Notes under the pieces: model-generated
Databases searched by the model: none
Seen by the model: the letters and a program-made list of their open reading frames with translations, nothing else
Told to the model about the DNA's origin: nothing
Shown: piece by piece, positions 16,990 through 25,884 of the stretch
Layout of the letters: each line of letters opens with the position of its first letter
Numbering within the stretch: the stretch's first letter is position 1
Assembly: GCA_016188675.1 (NCBI GenBank)
Contig: JACPHJ010000093.1
Coordinates: 1-64,000 of the forward strand
Length of the DNA stretch: 64,000 bases
Source: Planctomycetota bacterium
GTDB lineage: Bacteria; Planctomycetota; Brocadiia; Brocadiales; Brocadiaceae
Reading direction: 5' to 3'
Program-made: the position numbers and the translations under genes

Positions 16990-18210
16990 TTATACGATCA
17001 GAATAATTATCCCGATAATCGTAGAAACCAGGGTAGTCGTAAATCCCACCTTAAAAAAATCCCAGAATCCTACGTGAACGTATTCCTTCGAAAGTTCCAG
17101 GACAATCATATTCGCCACCGAACCCATAATCGTTAAATTACCTGCAAATGTGCTGCTCATAGCCAGCACATACCACATGGTCTTCGGATCGATAAATTTG
17201 TCAATCCACGTTGCCGACAAAAGAACAAAAGGCACATTCGAAACAAGGTTGGAAGCAATTACGGAAAAGATGCTGAAATGAATAATCTGGCTGGATACCG
17301 TCTTTCCCAAATAGGGTTCAACGGCATTGTGCGTCAGGGTTAAAAAACCTGCCTTATTTATACCGCCAACCACAATGAATAACCCGCTGAAAAACAATAA
17401 CAGCGTCCAATCGACCTTTTCCATCACATGCTGCGGTTTCATTCCGGAAAGTATGATTAATGCAAGTCCGCCTGTTATTGCAGACAATGGAAGGTTGCCT
17501 GTAAAGATAAATCCTAAAAAGATAAAGAACAGCACAACAAGAGATTTTGTGGTAAGTCTTGCGTCAAGTTCTGGTTTTATCAATGCAATCGCATCCAATT
17601 TTTTTAAATTAATATCTTTCCTGAATAAAAGACAAATGATGAATATGTTTGCAATAAGACTCAGGATACCGATTGGTATCAGATGTAATGTAAAATCAAG
17701 ATAGGGTATTTTCGAGAAAACGCCGACAAGCATGTTTTGTGGATTACCCGTCAGGGTGACTACGCTCCCGATATTTGAAGAGGTCGCCAGCGCTATAAGA
17801 AATGGGATTGGATTCAACTTTGTCTGGTTTAAAGCAAGTATCAGAAGCGGGGTAAACATCAAACAGATCGTATCATTCACAAAGAGTGCGGACAGTATCC
17901 CGCTGGAGAAGGACACAAAACACAGCAGGAGAAAGGAATTTCCGGCATGGGTAATCAGCAAATACGAAAGGTATTTGAAACAATTTGCTATCTTGAGATA
18001 TGCGATAACGAGCATCATGCCCAGTAACAGCAAAATGGTATTAAAATCAATAGCCCGGTATGCATCGTCCAGCGTTAACACGCCGGTAATCACCATCAAT
18101 ACAGCGCCCAACAATGCCCCTGAAGGCCTATCCAGCCTGTGCCATTTCATCTTCTGGGCAGAGATGATTATGTAGGTTAGTATAAAAATGAGTAATGATT
18201 TAATAAGCAA
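16990..18210 (-). CDS. SLC13/ArsB-superfamily anion permease
   Basis: The 406-aa protein is almost entirely membrane helices (about 10-11). It carries ion-transporter superfamily features: FVNDTICLMFTPLL and a matching ATSSNIGSVVTLTGNPQNMLVG in the first half, with a related NLVSNVPFVLL and AGNLTIMGSVANMIVLE in the second. Members move arsenite, dicarboxylates, sulfate or Na+ (NhaD). The substrate cannot be read from the sequence. It is shorter than DASS carriers with TrkA_C domains. No neighbour gives a clue. Confidence 0.8.
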   Translation of the reverse strand: MLIKSLLIFILTYIIISAQKMKWHRLDRPSGALLGAVLMVITGVLTLDDAYRAIDFNTILLLLGMMLVIAYLKIANCFKYLSYLLITHAGNSFLLLCFVSFSSGILSALFVNDTICLMFTPLLILALNQTKLNPIPFLIALATSSNIGSVVTLTGNPQNMLVGVFSKIPYLDFTLHLIPIGILSLIANIFIICLLFRKDINLKKLDAIALIKPELDARLTTKSLVVLFFIFLGFIFTGNLPLSAITGGLALIILSGMKPQHVMEKVDWTLLLFFSGLFIVVGGINKAGFLTLTHNAVEPYLGKTVSSQIIHFSIFSVIASNLVSNVPFVLLSATWIDKFIDPKTMWYVLAMSSTFAGNLTIMGSVANMIVLELSKEYVHVGFWDFFKVGFTTTLVSTIIGIIILIV

Positions 18211-18285
18211 TTTTATATCTTAGTAATCCCTGAAATCCTCGTTTTTCTTATGGTTTTCTGTATTAATTTATCGTATAATTCTGCC

Positions 18286-18447
18286 ATGTCAAAAAAATCT
18301 TTGAAAGAAACCAATCCTTATTTAAAAGACCCAAAAAAATATGAAGCCGCGTTAATTACTAATGTGGTAACATCCTCTGCCGTTGAAAGTATTCGCATAA
18401 CACCTGAGCAACTCCTTAAAAAAACTTTTAAGACTCACCGAACTTAG
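18286..18447 (+). CDS. Small conserved protein, possible antitoxin-like
   Basis: A 53-aa protein beginning MSKKSLKETNPYLKDP. Small proteins with this KSLKxTNPYLKDP start are, as I recall, often found as hypothetical proteins next to toxin-type genes; I cannot confirm this. The ATG at 18286 is preferred over the frame starting at 18250. Its 3' end overlaps, tail to tail by 20 bases, a broken Fic gene on the opposite strand. The pairing suggests a decayed toxin-antitoxin-like locus, but the convergent order is unusual for such pairs. Confidence 0.5.
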   Translation: MSKKSLKETNPYLKDPKKYEAALITNVVTSSAVESIRITPEQLLKKTFKTHRT

Positions 18448-18750
18448 CCTTAATAGTCCTTTCTATTATCTTTTTAAACAATCTTTCCATTGGTTTATAG
18501 TCTCTATTCAAACCATTGTTAATCGCCGCAAAATATTCTTTTCTTTTATGTCTGCTTCTGTAAAACGGTGGTTCTTGCCGTACATGCCAAGAAGTTTATC
18601 CGTAGCATCCTTTAAAGCCACAGACTCGGCATCTTCCATTTCCTTCTTTCGCTTAATACTCAACAAGTTTCTTAAAACACGACCACGAGAACCAGATCCA
18701 AACTATGCTTCGGTTAGGGTTGAAGTGTCATAGCGAGCATGTTTTTTCAT
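18428..18750 (-). pseudogene. Fic-family protein, internally deleted remnant
   Basis: Read on the minus strand from the ATG at 18750, the sequence gives MKKHARYDTSTLTEA, an in-frame TAG, then FGSGSRGRVLRN and about 40 residues ending KNHRFTEADIK. Then comes a frame change near 18545 and RKEYFAAINNGLNRDYKPMERLF to a stop at 18428. The ends resemble the N- and C-terminal parts of Fic/DOC-type AMP-transferases, but the catalytic HxFxxGNGR core is missing. Three lesions (nonsense codon, large deletion, frameshift) mark it as dead. Confidence 0.6.
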
Positions 18751-18949
18751 AATGTTATTAACCAGTCAAGGCTATATCTTCTAATGATTGTTTCAAGCTA
18801 AAAGATCAAGATACCTCTAAAATTGAGAAAATGCAAGGATAAGATATGGCTACGCCATCATATAGCAAGTCGTCTTAAATTTTTCATTTATTAAAGGAGC
18901 TAAAAAGGCATCCAATAAAATTACTGAATGCAATGTGATATACAAAGCA

Positions 18950-20215
18950 CTATACGGAATTGGTAACTATTTTCCTGACTTCTTTCACACGTTGGAATAA
19001 GACGGTAGATGTAAAAATTCTCAAGCAGGATGAAATTGCAAAGAGCGTGAGGAGTTGATAACCAAAAGAGCGCGGTATGTGGGTTGCCAGAAAGCCTCCG
19101 AGCAGATTACCCGTACAAATAGCAATGCCATTTATCGTGTTAAAATAAGAAATGCAGCGGGTTCGTTTTTCAGGAGTTACGGAATCATAAATAAAATTGG
19201 AAGAGCATAAATTAAACCCCGCCCAAAATATACCTGCAAATGTTTGAATTGCCAGTATAAAATATATATTTCTAGAAACGAGCCATAAGGCAGGAAGTAT
19301 AGATACTGCCAAACTGCATATCTGTATAATTTTCCGATTCCCAATTGAATCTGCACGACGTCCCCAATAGCTTACGGCCAGTATACTGGCAAGCGGGACA
19401 GTTGTCGTGGCGATCGTATACATAATATAGGAAAAACCGAGGTCTCGGAGCATAAATACCGGGAAAAATGGTGAGGCCAGGAATACTGCAAAACTGAAAG
19501 AACTATGAAACATTACATATTTCCCAAAGTTTCCAACATTCAGTCTTCGCACAAATTGTGAAAATGAAAAATAATGTTCCCGTTTTACCTCAAGAGGCGG
19601 TTCGTACATCCTGTTCAGGAAATAACACGAGACATATCTTGAGAGCAGGGCAACAAGAAATATGATGGTAAAGCCTGTAAGAGATTCTTTTTTGAATAGA
19701 TGCAGGATATAACCAGCCAGAAATGCGCTGATTACCGTTGTCAGACCAACATACCTTCCGCGTTTACTGAAAAACTCCCCCCTCTTTCCTTCGTGCACAA
19801 GGTCTGCCATAAGTGAACCCCAGGGAGGATTAACGAAAGATGCAAACAACAAATACAAGGTGGAAAATAATATAAGCGAATTGACCCTTATGGATTGAGG
19901 CAAATATGGGATCATTGCAACAGGAAGTAACATGAGGGCCTGGAAAAAAACAGAGAGTACGATAACCTTCTTTCTACTTCCAAGCCGCTCCGTAATGTCG
20001 GCAGCCTTGAATTGCACAAGTGAAGGGACTAGCTGGTTAAAGGAACCCAACAAACCAATTTGGAGATTACTGGCGCCAAGGGCGACGGCGAATGGGTTTA
20101 AATAGTTATCCCCAAACCCCGTTGTTGCCGCAAATGCCACACCGTCTTTGATGGAAAGGTTAAGACTTTTTTTGACAGCAATTTCTTCGTGTTGTTTATT
20201 CTGAGATGCTTCCAC
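18950..20215 (-). CDS. MFS transporter
   Basis: The 421-aa product has about 12 hydrophobic segments and major-facilitator-like loops such as ITERLGSRKKVIVLS (between TM2 and TM3) and WGRRADSIGNRKIIQ in the second half. The family moves small solutes by proton or solute coupling. The substrate is unknown. The N-terminal ~15 residues are polar and charged. The glutamate dehydrogenase gene lies 33 bases upstream on the same strand, so the two may be co-transcribed. About 200 bases between this gene and the Fic remnant (18751-18949) hold no gene that I can support. Confidence 0.82.
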   Translation of the reverse strand: MEASQNKQHEEIAVKKSLNLSIKDGVAFAATTGFGDNYLNPFAVALGASNLQIGLLGSFNQLVPSLVQFKAADITERLGSRKKVIVLSVFFQALMLLPVAMIPYLPQSIRVNSLILFSTLYLLFASFVNPPWGSLMADLVHEGKRGEFFSKRGRYVGLTTVISAFLAGYILHLFKKESLTGFTIIFLVALLSRYVSCYFLNRMYEPPLEVKREHYFSFSQFVRRLNVGNFGKYVMFHSSFSFAVFLASPFFPVFMLRDLGFSYIMYTIATTTVPLASILAVSYWGRRADSIGNRKIIQICSLAVSILPALWLVSRNIYFILAIQTFAGIFWAGFNLCSSNFIYDSVTPEKRTRCISYFNTINGIAICTGNLLGGFLATHIPRSFGYQLLTLFAISSCLRIFTSTVLFQRVKEVRKIVTNSV

Positions 20216-20248
20216 AAAAACAGATAGAGTAAATATTGAAAATCTTAA

Positions 20249-21499
20249 TTAAGGGTACAACCCTCGCATCTTTTTCGCTTCGGCCACTCGCCCTATGCCC
20301 AGCATCAATGCGGCAGTACGCATGTCCACGCCTTTCTTATTAGAAAGCGCAAGCACCCTGTTGAACGTACCCACCATAACATCTTTGAGTTTCTTTTGAA
20401 TGTCTTCTTCACTCCAGAAATAATACTGAATGTCCTGTACCCATTCAAAGTACGAAACAGTCACTCCCCCGGCATTGGCAAGGATATCTGGGACGAGAAA
20501 CACCTTTTTATCTTGTAATATCTTGTCGGCCTCTGGCGTTGTCGGACCATTGGCGCCTTCCACGATAATCTTGGCCTTGACTTTGTCAGCATTTTTTTCT
20601 GTAATTTGACCTTCTATTGCAGCAGGCACAATGAGATCGCAATCCAATTCAAAAAGCTCCTCATTTGTTATTACATCCGCCTCTTTCAGGCCGGTAACAT
20701 GCTTGTTTTCTTTAAGATGATGCATAAGGTAGGGAATGAGGATACCTTTGGGATTGTATGCCCCGCCGCTGACGTCGCTCACGGCCACAATATTACAACC
20801 CTGATCGTACAAGTCACGGGCAACGACAGAACCAACGTTTCCCAAACCCTGAATGGCAATGCGTAGACCGCTAAGTTCTTTATATAAAACCCTTGCTGCC
20901 TCCATAACCATATATGAAGCGCCGCGTCCCGTACCCTCAGCCCTCCCCAGCGAACCACCCAATAACAATGGTTTACCGGTAACGACGCCCGGAATAGTAT
21001 TGCCTTGCTGCATACTGTAAGTATCCATCATCCATGCCATGGTTTGTGAATTGGTGTAAAGATCAGGGGCGGGAATATCTTTATCTGGTCCTATGATTTG
21101 AACGATTTCAGTGGTGTAACGCCGGGTCATGCGTTCCAACTCGCTTAGTGACATTTCTTCAGGATCGCATTGAACGCCTCCTTTGGCGCCTCCGTAAGGC
21201 ATGTGCATAAGCGCACATTTCCATGTCATTAACATGGCGAGCGCGGAAACTTCTTCAAGGTCTACGTTAGGATGGTAACGAATACCGCCTTTGGAAGGGC
21301 CTAGCGTAATATCATGTTTTACCCGATAGCCTTTAAATACCTTTGTTTTGCCATTGTCCATTTTAACGGGTACTGAAACAATAAGTGAGCGTTTTGGGAA
21401 TCGCATACGCTCTCTTATTCCGTCTTCTATCTCCAGTATCTCTGCTACGGTATCAAATTGTTTGAGCGCTGTTTCGTAGAGAACATTATTATCTTTCAT
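20249..21499 (-). CDS. gdhA: Glutamate (Glu/Leu/Phe/Val-type) dehydrogenase
   Basis: The 416-aa enzyme interconverts glutamate and 2-oxoglutarate plus ammonium with NAD(P). It shows the catalytic-lysine motif MPYGGAKGGV (about 104-113), GPDKDIPAPD, the Rossmann fold IQGLGNVGSVV (about 216-226), and the C-terminal ANGPTTPEAD and NAGGVTVSYFEW segments. Length and motifs match the hexameric class typical of bacteria and archaea. In an ammonium-using organism it could serve assimilation. Cofactor choice is not certain: an SDVSGGAYN stretch follows the nucleotide-binding strand. The MFS gene follows 33 bases downstream. Confidence 0.92.
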   Translation of the reverse strand: MKDNNVLYETALKQFDTVAEILEIEDGIRERMRFPKRSLIVSVPVKMDNGKTKVFKGYRVKHDITLGPSKGGIRYHPNVDLEEVSALAMLMTWKCALMHMPYGGAKGGVQCDPEEMSLSELERMTRRYTTEIVQIIGPDKDIPAPDLYTNSQTMAWMMDTYSMQQGNTIPGVVTGKPLLLGGSLGRAEGTGRGASYMVMEAARVLYKELSGLRIAIQGLGNVGSVVARDLYDQGCNIVAVSDVSGGAYNPKGILIPYLMHHLKENKHVTGLKEADVITNEELFELDCDLIVPAAIEGQITEKNADKVKAKIIVEGANGPTTPEADKILQDKKVFLVPDILANAGGVTVSYFEWVQDIQYYFWSEEDIQKKLKDVMVGTFNRVLALSNKKGVDMRTAALMLGIGRVAEAKKMRGLYP

Positions 21500-21846
21500 A
21501 GCCTACCTTTCTGGCTTGGATTATTCGCAACTAAAACACCAGACACGAAGTCATTAAAACATTTAAAACCGAAAGTTGTCGGACTATTATATCATACTTT
21601 CCCGGAAAAAAACTATTTTATGGAAAGTTTGAATAGTCCTTTCGCAGTGTCCCTCAGTTAGTAGATATTACCTTCGTTTCCCCTTGGTTTTATAAACTAT
21701 ATAAAAGAGAAAACCGGGTATACTAATTACTTTGAGAACCAGAGAAATAGGCGGCTAGTCCACTAACCCGTGCCAGGATAAAAGAACGAATATCATATGC
21801 CGTTGTGTCTCTTTCCGGCATGCGGAGAGGTAGCAGGGCATAATTC
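21500..21846. other. Intergenic region, no gene seen
   Basis: The 347 bases between gdhA and the 132-aa gene hold the presumed gdhA promoter region. I see no convincing gene, riboswitch or repeat. A short palindrome-like stretch (GCCGTTG..CCGGCATGC) lies near 21800. Confidence 0.4.
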
Positions 21847-22245
21847 TTAAATTAATGAACTGGTTTTTATTTTACGATTTTCCACCATATCATAATTTAT
21901 CTCAGTAACAATATAGTTCCATTCACGTCTACGCAGTTCATTTACAAGTTGTTCGTCACTGAATTGGGACAACGTTGACGGTAAAAGCTTCTTGATGCTG
22001 ATTCCGTGAGCTGCATTGCGGAAAAGGTAAACCTCTCCTTCCAGGGCGAAACTTCGGCAATCTTCGCTGCGGTATAAATTTATACGCCTTTTAATTTCCG
22101 GAAGACCTCGGTTAGTTAAATGTTTATTAATATCTTTGCCGGCGATCAATCCAAGCTGGCGACGCTCCTCTTCGTTCCATTTCTTATTGTCTTTCACTGC
22201 CATCTGAGCGGCTTCTTCGTACGAATTTGCATTGTACAATTTCAT
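21847..22245 (-). CDS. Hypothetical protein, 132 aa
   Basis: I do not recognise this family. The product is soluble, mixed charged, starts MKLYNANSYEEAAQMAV, and includes an NEEERRQLGLIAG segment and an LRRREWNYIVTEINYD stretch near the end. The ATG is preceded by AAAGGAGGG. It follows the SulP gene by 68 bases on the same strand and may share its transcript. No catalytic motif is evident. Confidence 0.65.
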   Translation of the reverse strand: MKLYNANSYEEAAQMAVKDNKKWNEEERRQLGLIAGKDINKHLTNRGLPEIKRRINLYRSEDCRSFALEGEVYLFRNAAHGISIKKLLPSTLSQFSDEQLVNELRRREWNYIVTEINYDMVENRKIKTSSLI

Positions 22246-22313
22246 ATACCCTCCTTTATTGCTAAAAAATTTATTAAAATAAAAGACAGCCGTTAGAATT
22301 TATATCGTCGAAC

Positions 22314-23996
22314 TTACATGACACATGCAGTCCTGTAAGTTTCTAAGGTTTTATTCCCGGAAGCATCTTCGTTGATTTCAAAACCAAGCGTCTCTAACGC
22401 TTCCGTCGTGCTATTAAATACCAGATTTTGCTCTTTTAAGTCATCGTACCATCCGGTTTTGGTCAAAATAGGAATAATAAATGGTCCGGCGCTGGTAAGG
22501 ATAACTTTTTTACCCTGAGCCTTAAAGGTATTAATTACTTCCCCCAAAGCATCCAGGCCGTCTAAATCTATATGGAAGAGATTTCTAAAGTTTATGATCA
22601 CAGTATGAGCGCCATTGATCTTGCTTAAATTCTCAAGATGTGACTGCGAGTTGATGTAGTTCAGTTGACCGGCAAAGCGGTACACGACAACATCGCCGGA
22701 ATGCTTTTCTACCTCGTTAAATTTGATAGTCTGCACTCTGGCAACCATTTTTCTACCCCTATGTATATTTATTTCGGTCTGAGCTCTGGAGAAATGATTA
22801 ACAAAAATTAAAAGCGCAATAATTGCCCCGATCATAATGCCAAATATTGGATCTTCCACCAGGGTCACGCCTGTAACCACAAATGACAAGGCGAAGGCTT
22901 TTTTATCATGCTTATAGATGTGCATGAAGTGCTCGGCGCTGACCATCTGAATAGCCACGGACACTAAAATTGAAGCTACTACGGCCAAGGGAAGATATTT
23001 GAAATATGGTAAAAATATTAGGGAAATAACGCCAATAAGAACACAAGTGACTGCAGCCGAAGTTTTGTGATTTGCTCCACTTTTAATATTTAGCGCTGTC
23101 CGGGCAAGAGCTGCAGTAGCCGGTATACCGCCAAAAATTCCCGATGCTATATTGGCCAGGCCCAATCCCATCATCTCTTTCCTTTGGTTAGATTTTGTAT
23201 TGGTCATGTTGTCCGCTATTTTGGCCGAGATAAGAGTTTCCAGTATGGCAATAACTGCAACGGCAAAAGCGGTTTTAAGCAGGTCAATGTCGATAAAGTG
23301 AGGAGAAAAATTCGGCATCTGGTAAATTTTTGAGCCGATTTCTCCGAACCTGGTGTGCAGGGTTTGAAAATGAGCGCTAATAAATCCGTTTTCAGACAGA
23401 TAACCTAAAAACATCCCGATAGGAGCTACGATAATAGGGCCGGGGACTTTGGGTATTAATTTTGAGAAATAGAAAATTACTGCTATGGCGACCAAAAATA
23501 ACGTAATTGTCCCGGCATCAAACTGACCAATATGCTTAAAGGACTCCATCACATTCTGCAAAAGGTGCTTGTGTACCGGCAAACCTTTCAGTCCCAGCGC
23601 AAAATTCAGTTGGTTTAACCCTATTATCAAAGCAACACCAAGGGTAAATCCGTGCACAACGCTTGAAGGAATAAGGACTATATATTTCTCAAAACGAAGG
23701 GTAAAAAAAACTATGATGATAATTCCGCTTACTATTGCAAGCATCGGCAGGGAAGCATAGCCGTAATTTATAGCAAAAGCAGCCAACATGCCGGAAAGCG
23801 CTCCCGTGGGGCCAACGATATTGTAATTACTGCCTCCGAATATGGCTGCAATAATCCCAGCCCAAACGGCTGTGATTATTCCCATTAAGGGAGAGGCATT
23901 GGCGGCTACTGATAATGATACTGAAAGCGGAATGGAAACCAGCGATACGGCAAGTCCCGATTTCCAGTTGTACTTAACATGAGAAAAAAACTGCAT
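22314..23996 (-). CDS. SulP-family anion transporter
   Basis: The 560-aa protein has about 10-14 TM segments with SulP-type sequence (GGSNYNIVGPTGALSGMLAA near residue 55, and a second-repeat LGLANIASGIFGGIPATAALARTALNIKSG near 280) and a C-terminal STAS domain (about 425-545; VIINFRNLFHIDLDGLDALGE). SulP proteins carry sulfate, bicarbonate or other anions; some bacterial members are Na+/bicarbonate symporters. The nearby DAB genes make bicarbonate worth considering, but the substrate is unknown. I use the ATG at 23996, which has AAGGAGCGC upstream. The 5' end and leader of this gene are present in two further partial copies upstream (24238-24777). Confidence 0.88.
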   Translation of the reverse strand: MQFFSHVKYNWKSGLAVSLVSIPLSVSLSVAANASPLMGIITAVWAGIIAAIFGGSNYNIVGPTGALSGMLAAFAINYGYASLPMLAIVSGIIIIVFFTLRFEKYIVLIPSSVVHGFTLGVALIIGLNQLNFALGLKGLPVHKHLLQNVMESFKHIGQFDAGTITLFLVAIAVIFYFSKLIPKVPGPIIVAPIGMFLGYLSENGFISAHFQTLHTRFGEIGSKIYQMPNFSPHFIDIDLLKTAFAVAVIAILETLISAKIADNMTNTKSNQRKEMMGLGLANIASGIFGGIPATAALARTALNIKSGANHKTSAAVTCVLIGVISLIFLPYFKYLPLAVVASILVSVAIQMVSAEHFMHIYKHDKKAFALSFVVTGVTLVEDPIFGIMIGAIIALLIFVNHFSRAQTEINIHRGRKMVARVQTIKFNEVEKHSGDVVVYRFAGQLNYINSQSHLENLSKINGAHTVIINFRNLFHIDLDGLDALGEVINTFKAQGKKVILTSAGPFIIPILTKTGWYDDLKEQNLVFNSTTEALETLGFEINEDASGNKTLETYRTACVM

Positions 23997-24249
23997 TTTT
24001 GTGCGCTCCTTGGTATTTTCTGGCTGACAGGGCAAGCTTGTCAGATTGAGAATAAATAATTCTTGGGTTAATAAAATTAAATAGTTTAATTTTAATGAAC
24101 AATCTTTAAAACTAAAGACCGTCTCCGGTTGAAAAAATTTACAAATGAAACTCTATAACGGGTAATTAGTTTAACAACGCATTTCAAAGGTAAACTAAAT
24201 CAAGGCGACCGGCTTGAGTTCGGTTGGATTGAACTACAAACGGCTGTGA

Positions 24250-24390
24250 TTATACGCGTCTCGGTACGATTCGTTTGAGAAAAGGGGGAGATTTGGCGGC
24301 TATAACTGATAATATAGAAAGTGAAATGGAAACCAGCGATACGGTAAGCCCCAACTTCCATTTGATCTTAACGTCAGAAAAAAACTGCAT
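24250..24390 (-). pseudogene. Truncated SulP N-terminus, copy 2
   Basis: A 46-codon frame with start at 24390 and GGAGCGC upstream reads MQFFSDVKIKWKLGLTVSLV, close to the SulP N-terminus, then drifts into unrelated residues and stops. It results from the tandem duplication. It could still be translated as a short peptide from the SulP leader. Confidence 0.75.
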
Positions 24391-24653
24391 TTTCGTGCGC
24401 TCCTTGGTATTTTTTGGCTGACAGGGTAAGCCTGTCAGATCGAGAACAAACAACTCTTAGGTTAATAAAATTAAATAGTTTAATTATAATGAACAACCTT
24501 TAAAACTAAAGACCATTTCCGGTTGAAAAAATTTACAAATGAAACTCTATAACGGGTAATTAGTTTAACAACGCATTTCAAAGGTAAACTAAATCAAGGC
24601 GACCGACTTAGGTCTGGTTGGATTGAACTACAAGCGGCTGTGATTAAATCACA

Positions 24654-24764
24654 TCAGGGAGGGGTATCGGCGGCTTCTGCCAATAATTTGGAAAGTAAAA
24701 TCGAAACCAGCGATACGGCAAGTCCCGATTTCCAGTTGTTCTTAACGTCAGAAAAAAAATGCAT
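24654..24764 (-). pseudogene. Truncated SulP N-terminus, copy 3
   Basis: A 36-codon frame starting at 24764 reads MHFFSDVKNNWKSGLAVSLV and stops at 24654. It is the outermost, most truncated copy of the SulP 5' end. It retains the GGAGCGC Shine-Dalgarno. Confidence 0.72.
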
Positions 24765-24988
24765 TTTTATGCGCTCCTTACTCAGTAGTATACAATATTT
24801 AGCGTTATGTTAATTAACAAATACATTATATCATATACCTAGATTTTATAAAAAAACAGCGAAGTTATTCTCCCAAATATATAAACAAATGTCAAGGTAA
24901 TTCTTTTATTGATTCATCGGCTACAATATAATACCCCGCAATCTGGTTTCGGCTTGGATTGCAGGATTTATGTATTGTATTAAAAAAT

Positions 24989-25013
24989 AAAGGCGAACGT
25001 GAGGTTCGCCTTT
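24989..25013 (-). terminator. Rho-independent terminator of the hyf-like operon
   Basis: On the minus strand AAAGGCGAAC, a 5-base loop and GTTCGCCTTT form a perfect 10-bp stem followed by ATTTTTTAAT. It sits about 70 bases after the stop of the fused ferredoxin/NuoB-like gene at 25084, as expected for the end of the operon. Bases 24778-24988 hold no supported gene and are AT-rich. Confidence 0.85.
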
Positions 25014-25083
25014 AGTACGACAATTTAAATTTTGTATCTGGATTGTCTTTGCGGAGGATAAAAAGACTATCAACCTAAAATAC

Positions 25084-25875
25084 TTACTTTTGCACCCTTT
25101 CTAACGCAAGCAGGAATCCATATATAATAGCCTGCGGACGTGGAGGACAGCCAGGGATGTAAGCATCTACAGGGACGACATTATCGATCCCGTTTTTTGT
25201 AGCATAACAATTGCTGAAAATACCACCACTACTTGCGCATGTACCCAAGGCAATGACCATCCTCGGTTCAGGTGTAGCATGATAAGTCTTGATCAGTGCG
25301 GTTTCCATATTCCTTGTCGGAGGTCCCGTAACAAGCAGGCAGTCTGCGTGACGCGGAGAGGCAACAATGTCGATTCCAAACCTCTGTAAATCATGCACGG
25401 GGCTATTGTATAAGGCAACAACTTCCCACTCGCAACCATTACAGGAGCCGGCATCCACTTCACGAACGTGGAGTGAACGTCTGAACACAGAAAATATTTT
25501 TTCTTTTAGTTTTTCTCCGAGTTCTTCAACTGACGCAGTTGTATCAAGCCCTGCCTTAACTAAAAGGTCTTCCTTATTTGTTGCCGCTAGTTCAAAATCA
25601 TTGGTAATCCTGACAGCTTTGTAAGGACACGCTTCCTCGCACATGCCACAGAATACGCATTTAGCATGATCCAACTGCAGGTATCGCTTTCCGTTTTCTT
25701 CAATCCAGGTATACGCATTTGTTGGACATACCTCCACGCACACATTGCACTGCTTACACCTCTCCTTATCTATCTCAATCCTACCCCGAAAACGAAAAGG
25801 AGCGGGTTCCATCTCCTTTGGATATTTTGAGGTAACTACGCCCGTTTGAAAACTTTTTTGAAATTTTGTAAACAT
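25084..25875 (-). CDS. Hydrogenase-4-like ferredoxin + small subunit fusion
   Basis: The 263-aa product joins a 2[4Fe-4S] ferredoxin (C40, C43, C46, C50 and C73, C76, C79, C83) to a NuoB/HycG-type small subunit holding the N2-like cluster cysteines C145, C148, C213 and C243 (SCNGC, GTCASS, PGCPPRP). It thus combines the roles of HyfH/HycF and HyfI/HycG in one chain. It should pass electrons between a ferredoxin-type donor and the large subunit on the cytoplasmic face. No good Shine-Dalgarno precedes the ATG, perhaps because a GxxExxY cassette was inserted just upstream. It is the last gene of the operon. Confidence 0.9.
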   Translation of the reverse strand: MFTKFQKSFQTGVVTSKYPKEMEPAPFRFRGRIEIDKERCKQCNVCVEVCPTNAYTWIEENGKRYLQLDHAKCVFCGMCEEACPYKAVRITNDFELAATNKEDLLVKAGLDTTASVEELGEKLKEKIFSVFRRSLHVREVDAGSCNGCEWEVVALYNSPVHDLQRFGIDIVASPRHADCLLVTGPPTRNMETALIKTYHATPEPRMVIALGTCASSGGIFSNCYATKNGIDNVVPVDAYIPGCPPRPQAIIYGFLLALERVQK

Positions 25876-25884
25876 TTTATGTTA

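Larger units (their letters stand above)
23865..24777. repeat. Three tandem copies of the SulP 5' region
   Basis: Each copy begins with AA(A/G)CGGCTGTGATTA and holds the first codons of SulP plus its upstream leader. The copies lie at about 23865-24237 (intact gene), 24238-24632 and 24633-24777 (truncated). The leader portion, including GGTTGAAAAAATTTACAAATG and GGGTAATTAGTTTAACAACG, is nearly identical between the first two. The repeats differ by point changes, so the duplication is not recent. Each copy keeps a GGAGCGC Shine-Dalgarno before its ATG. Confidence 0.88.
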
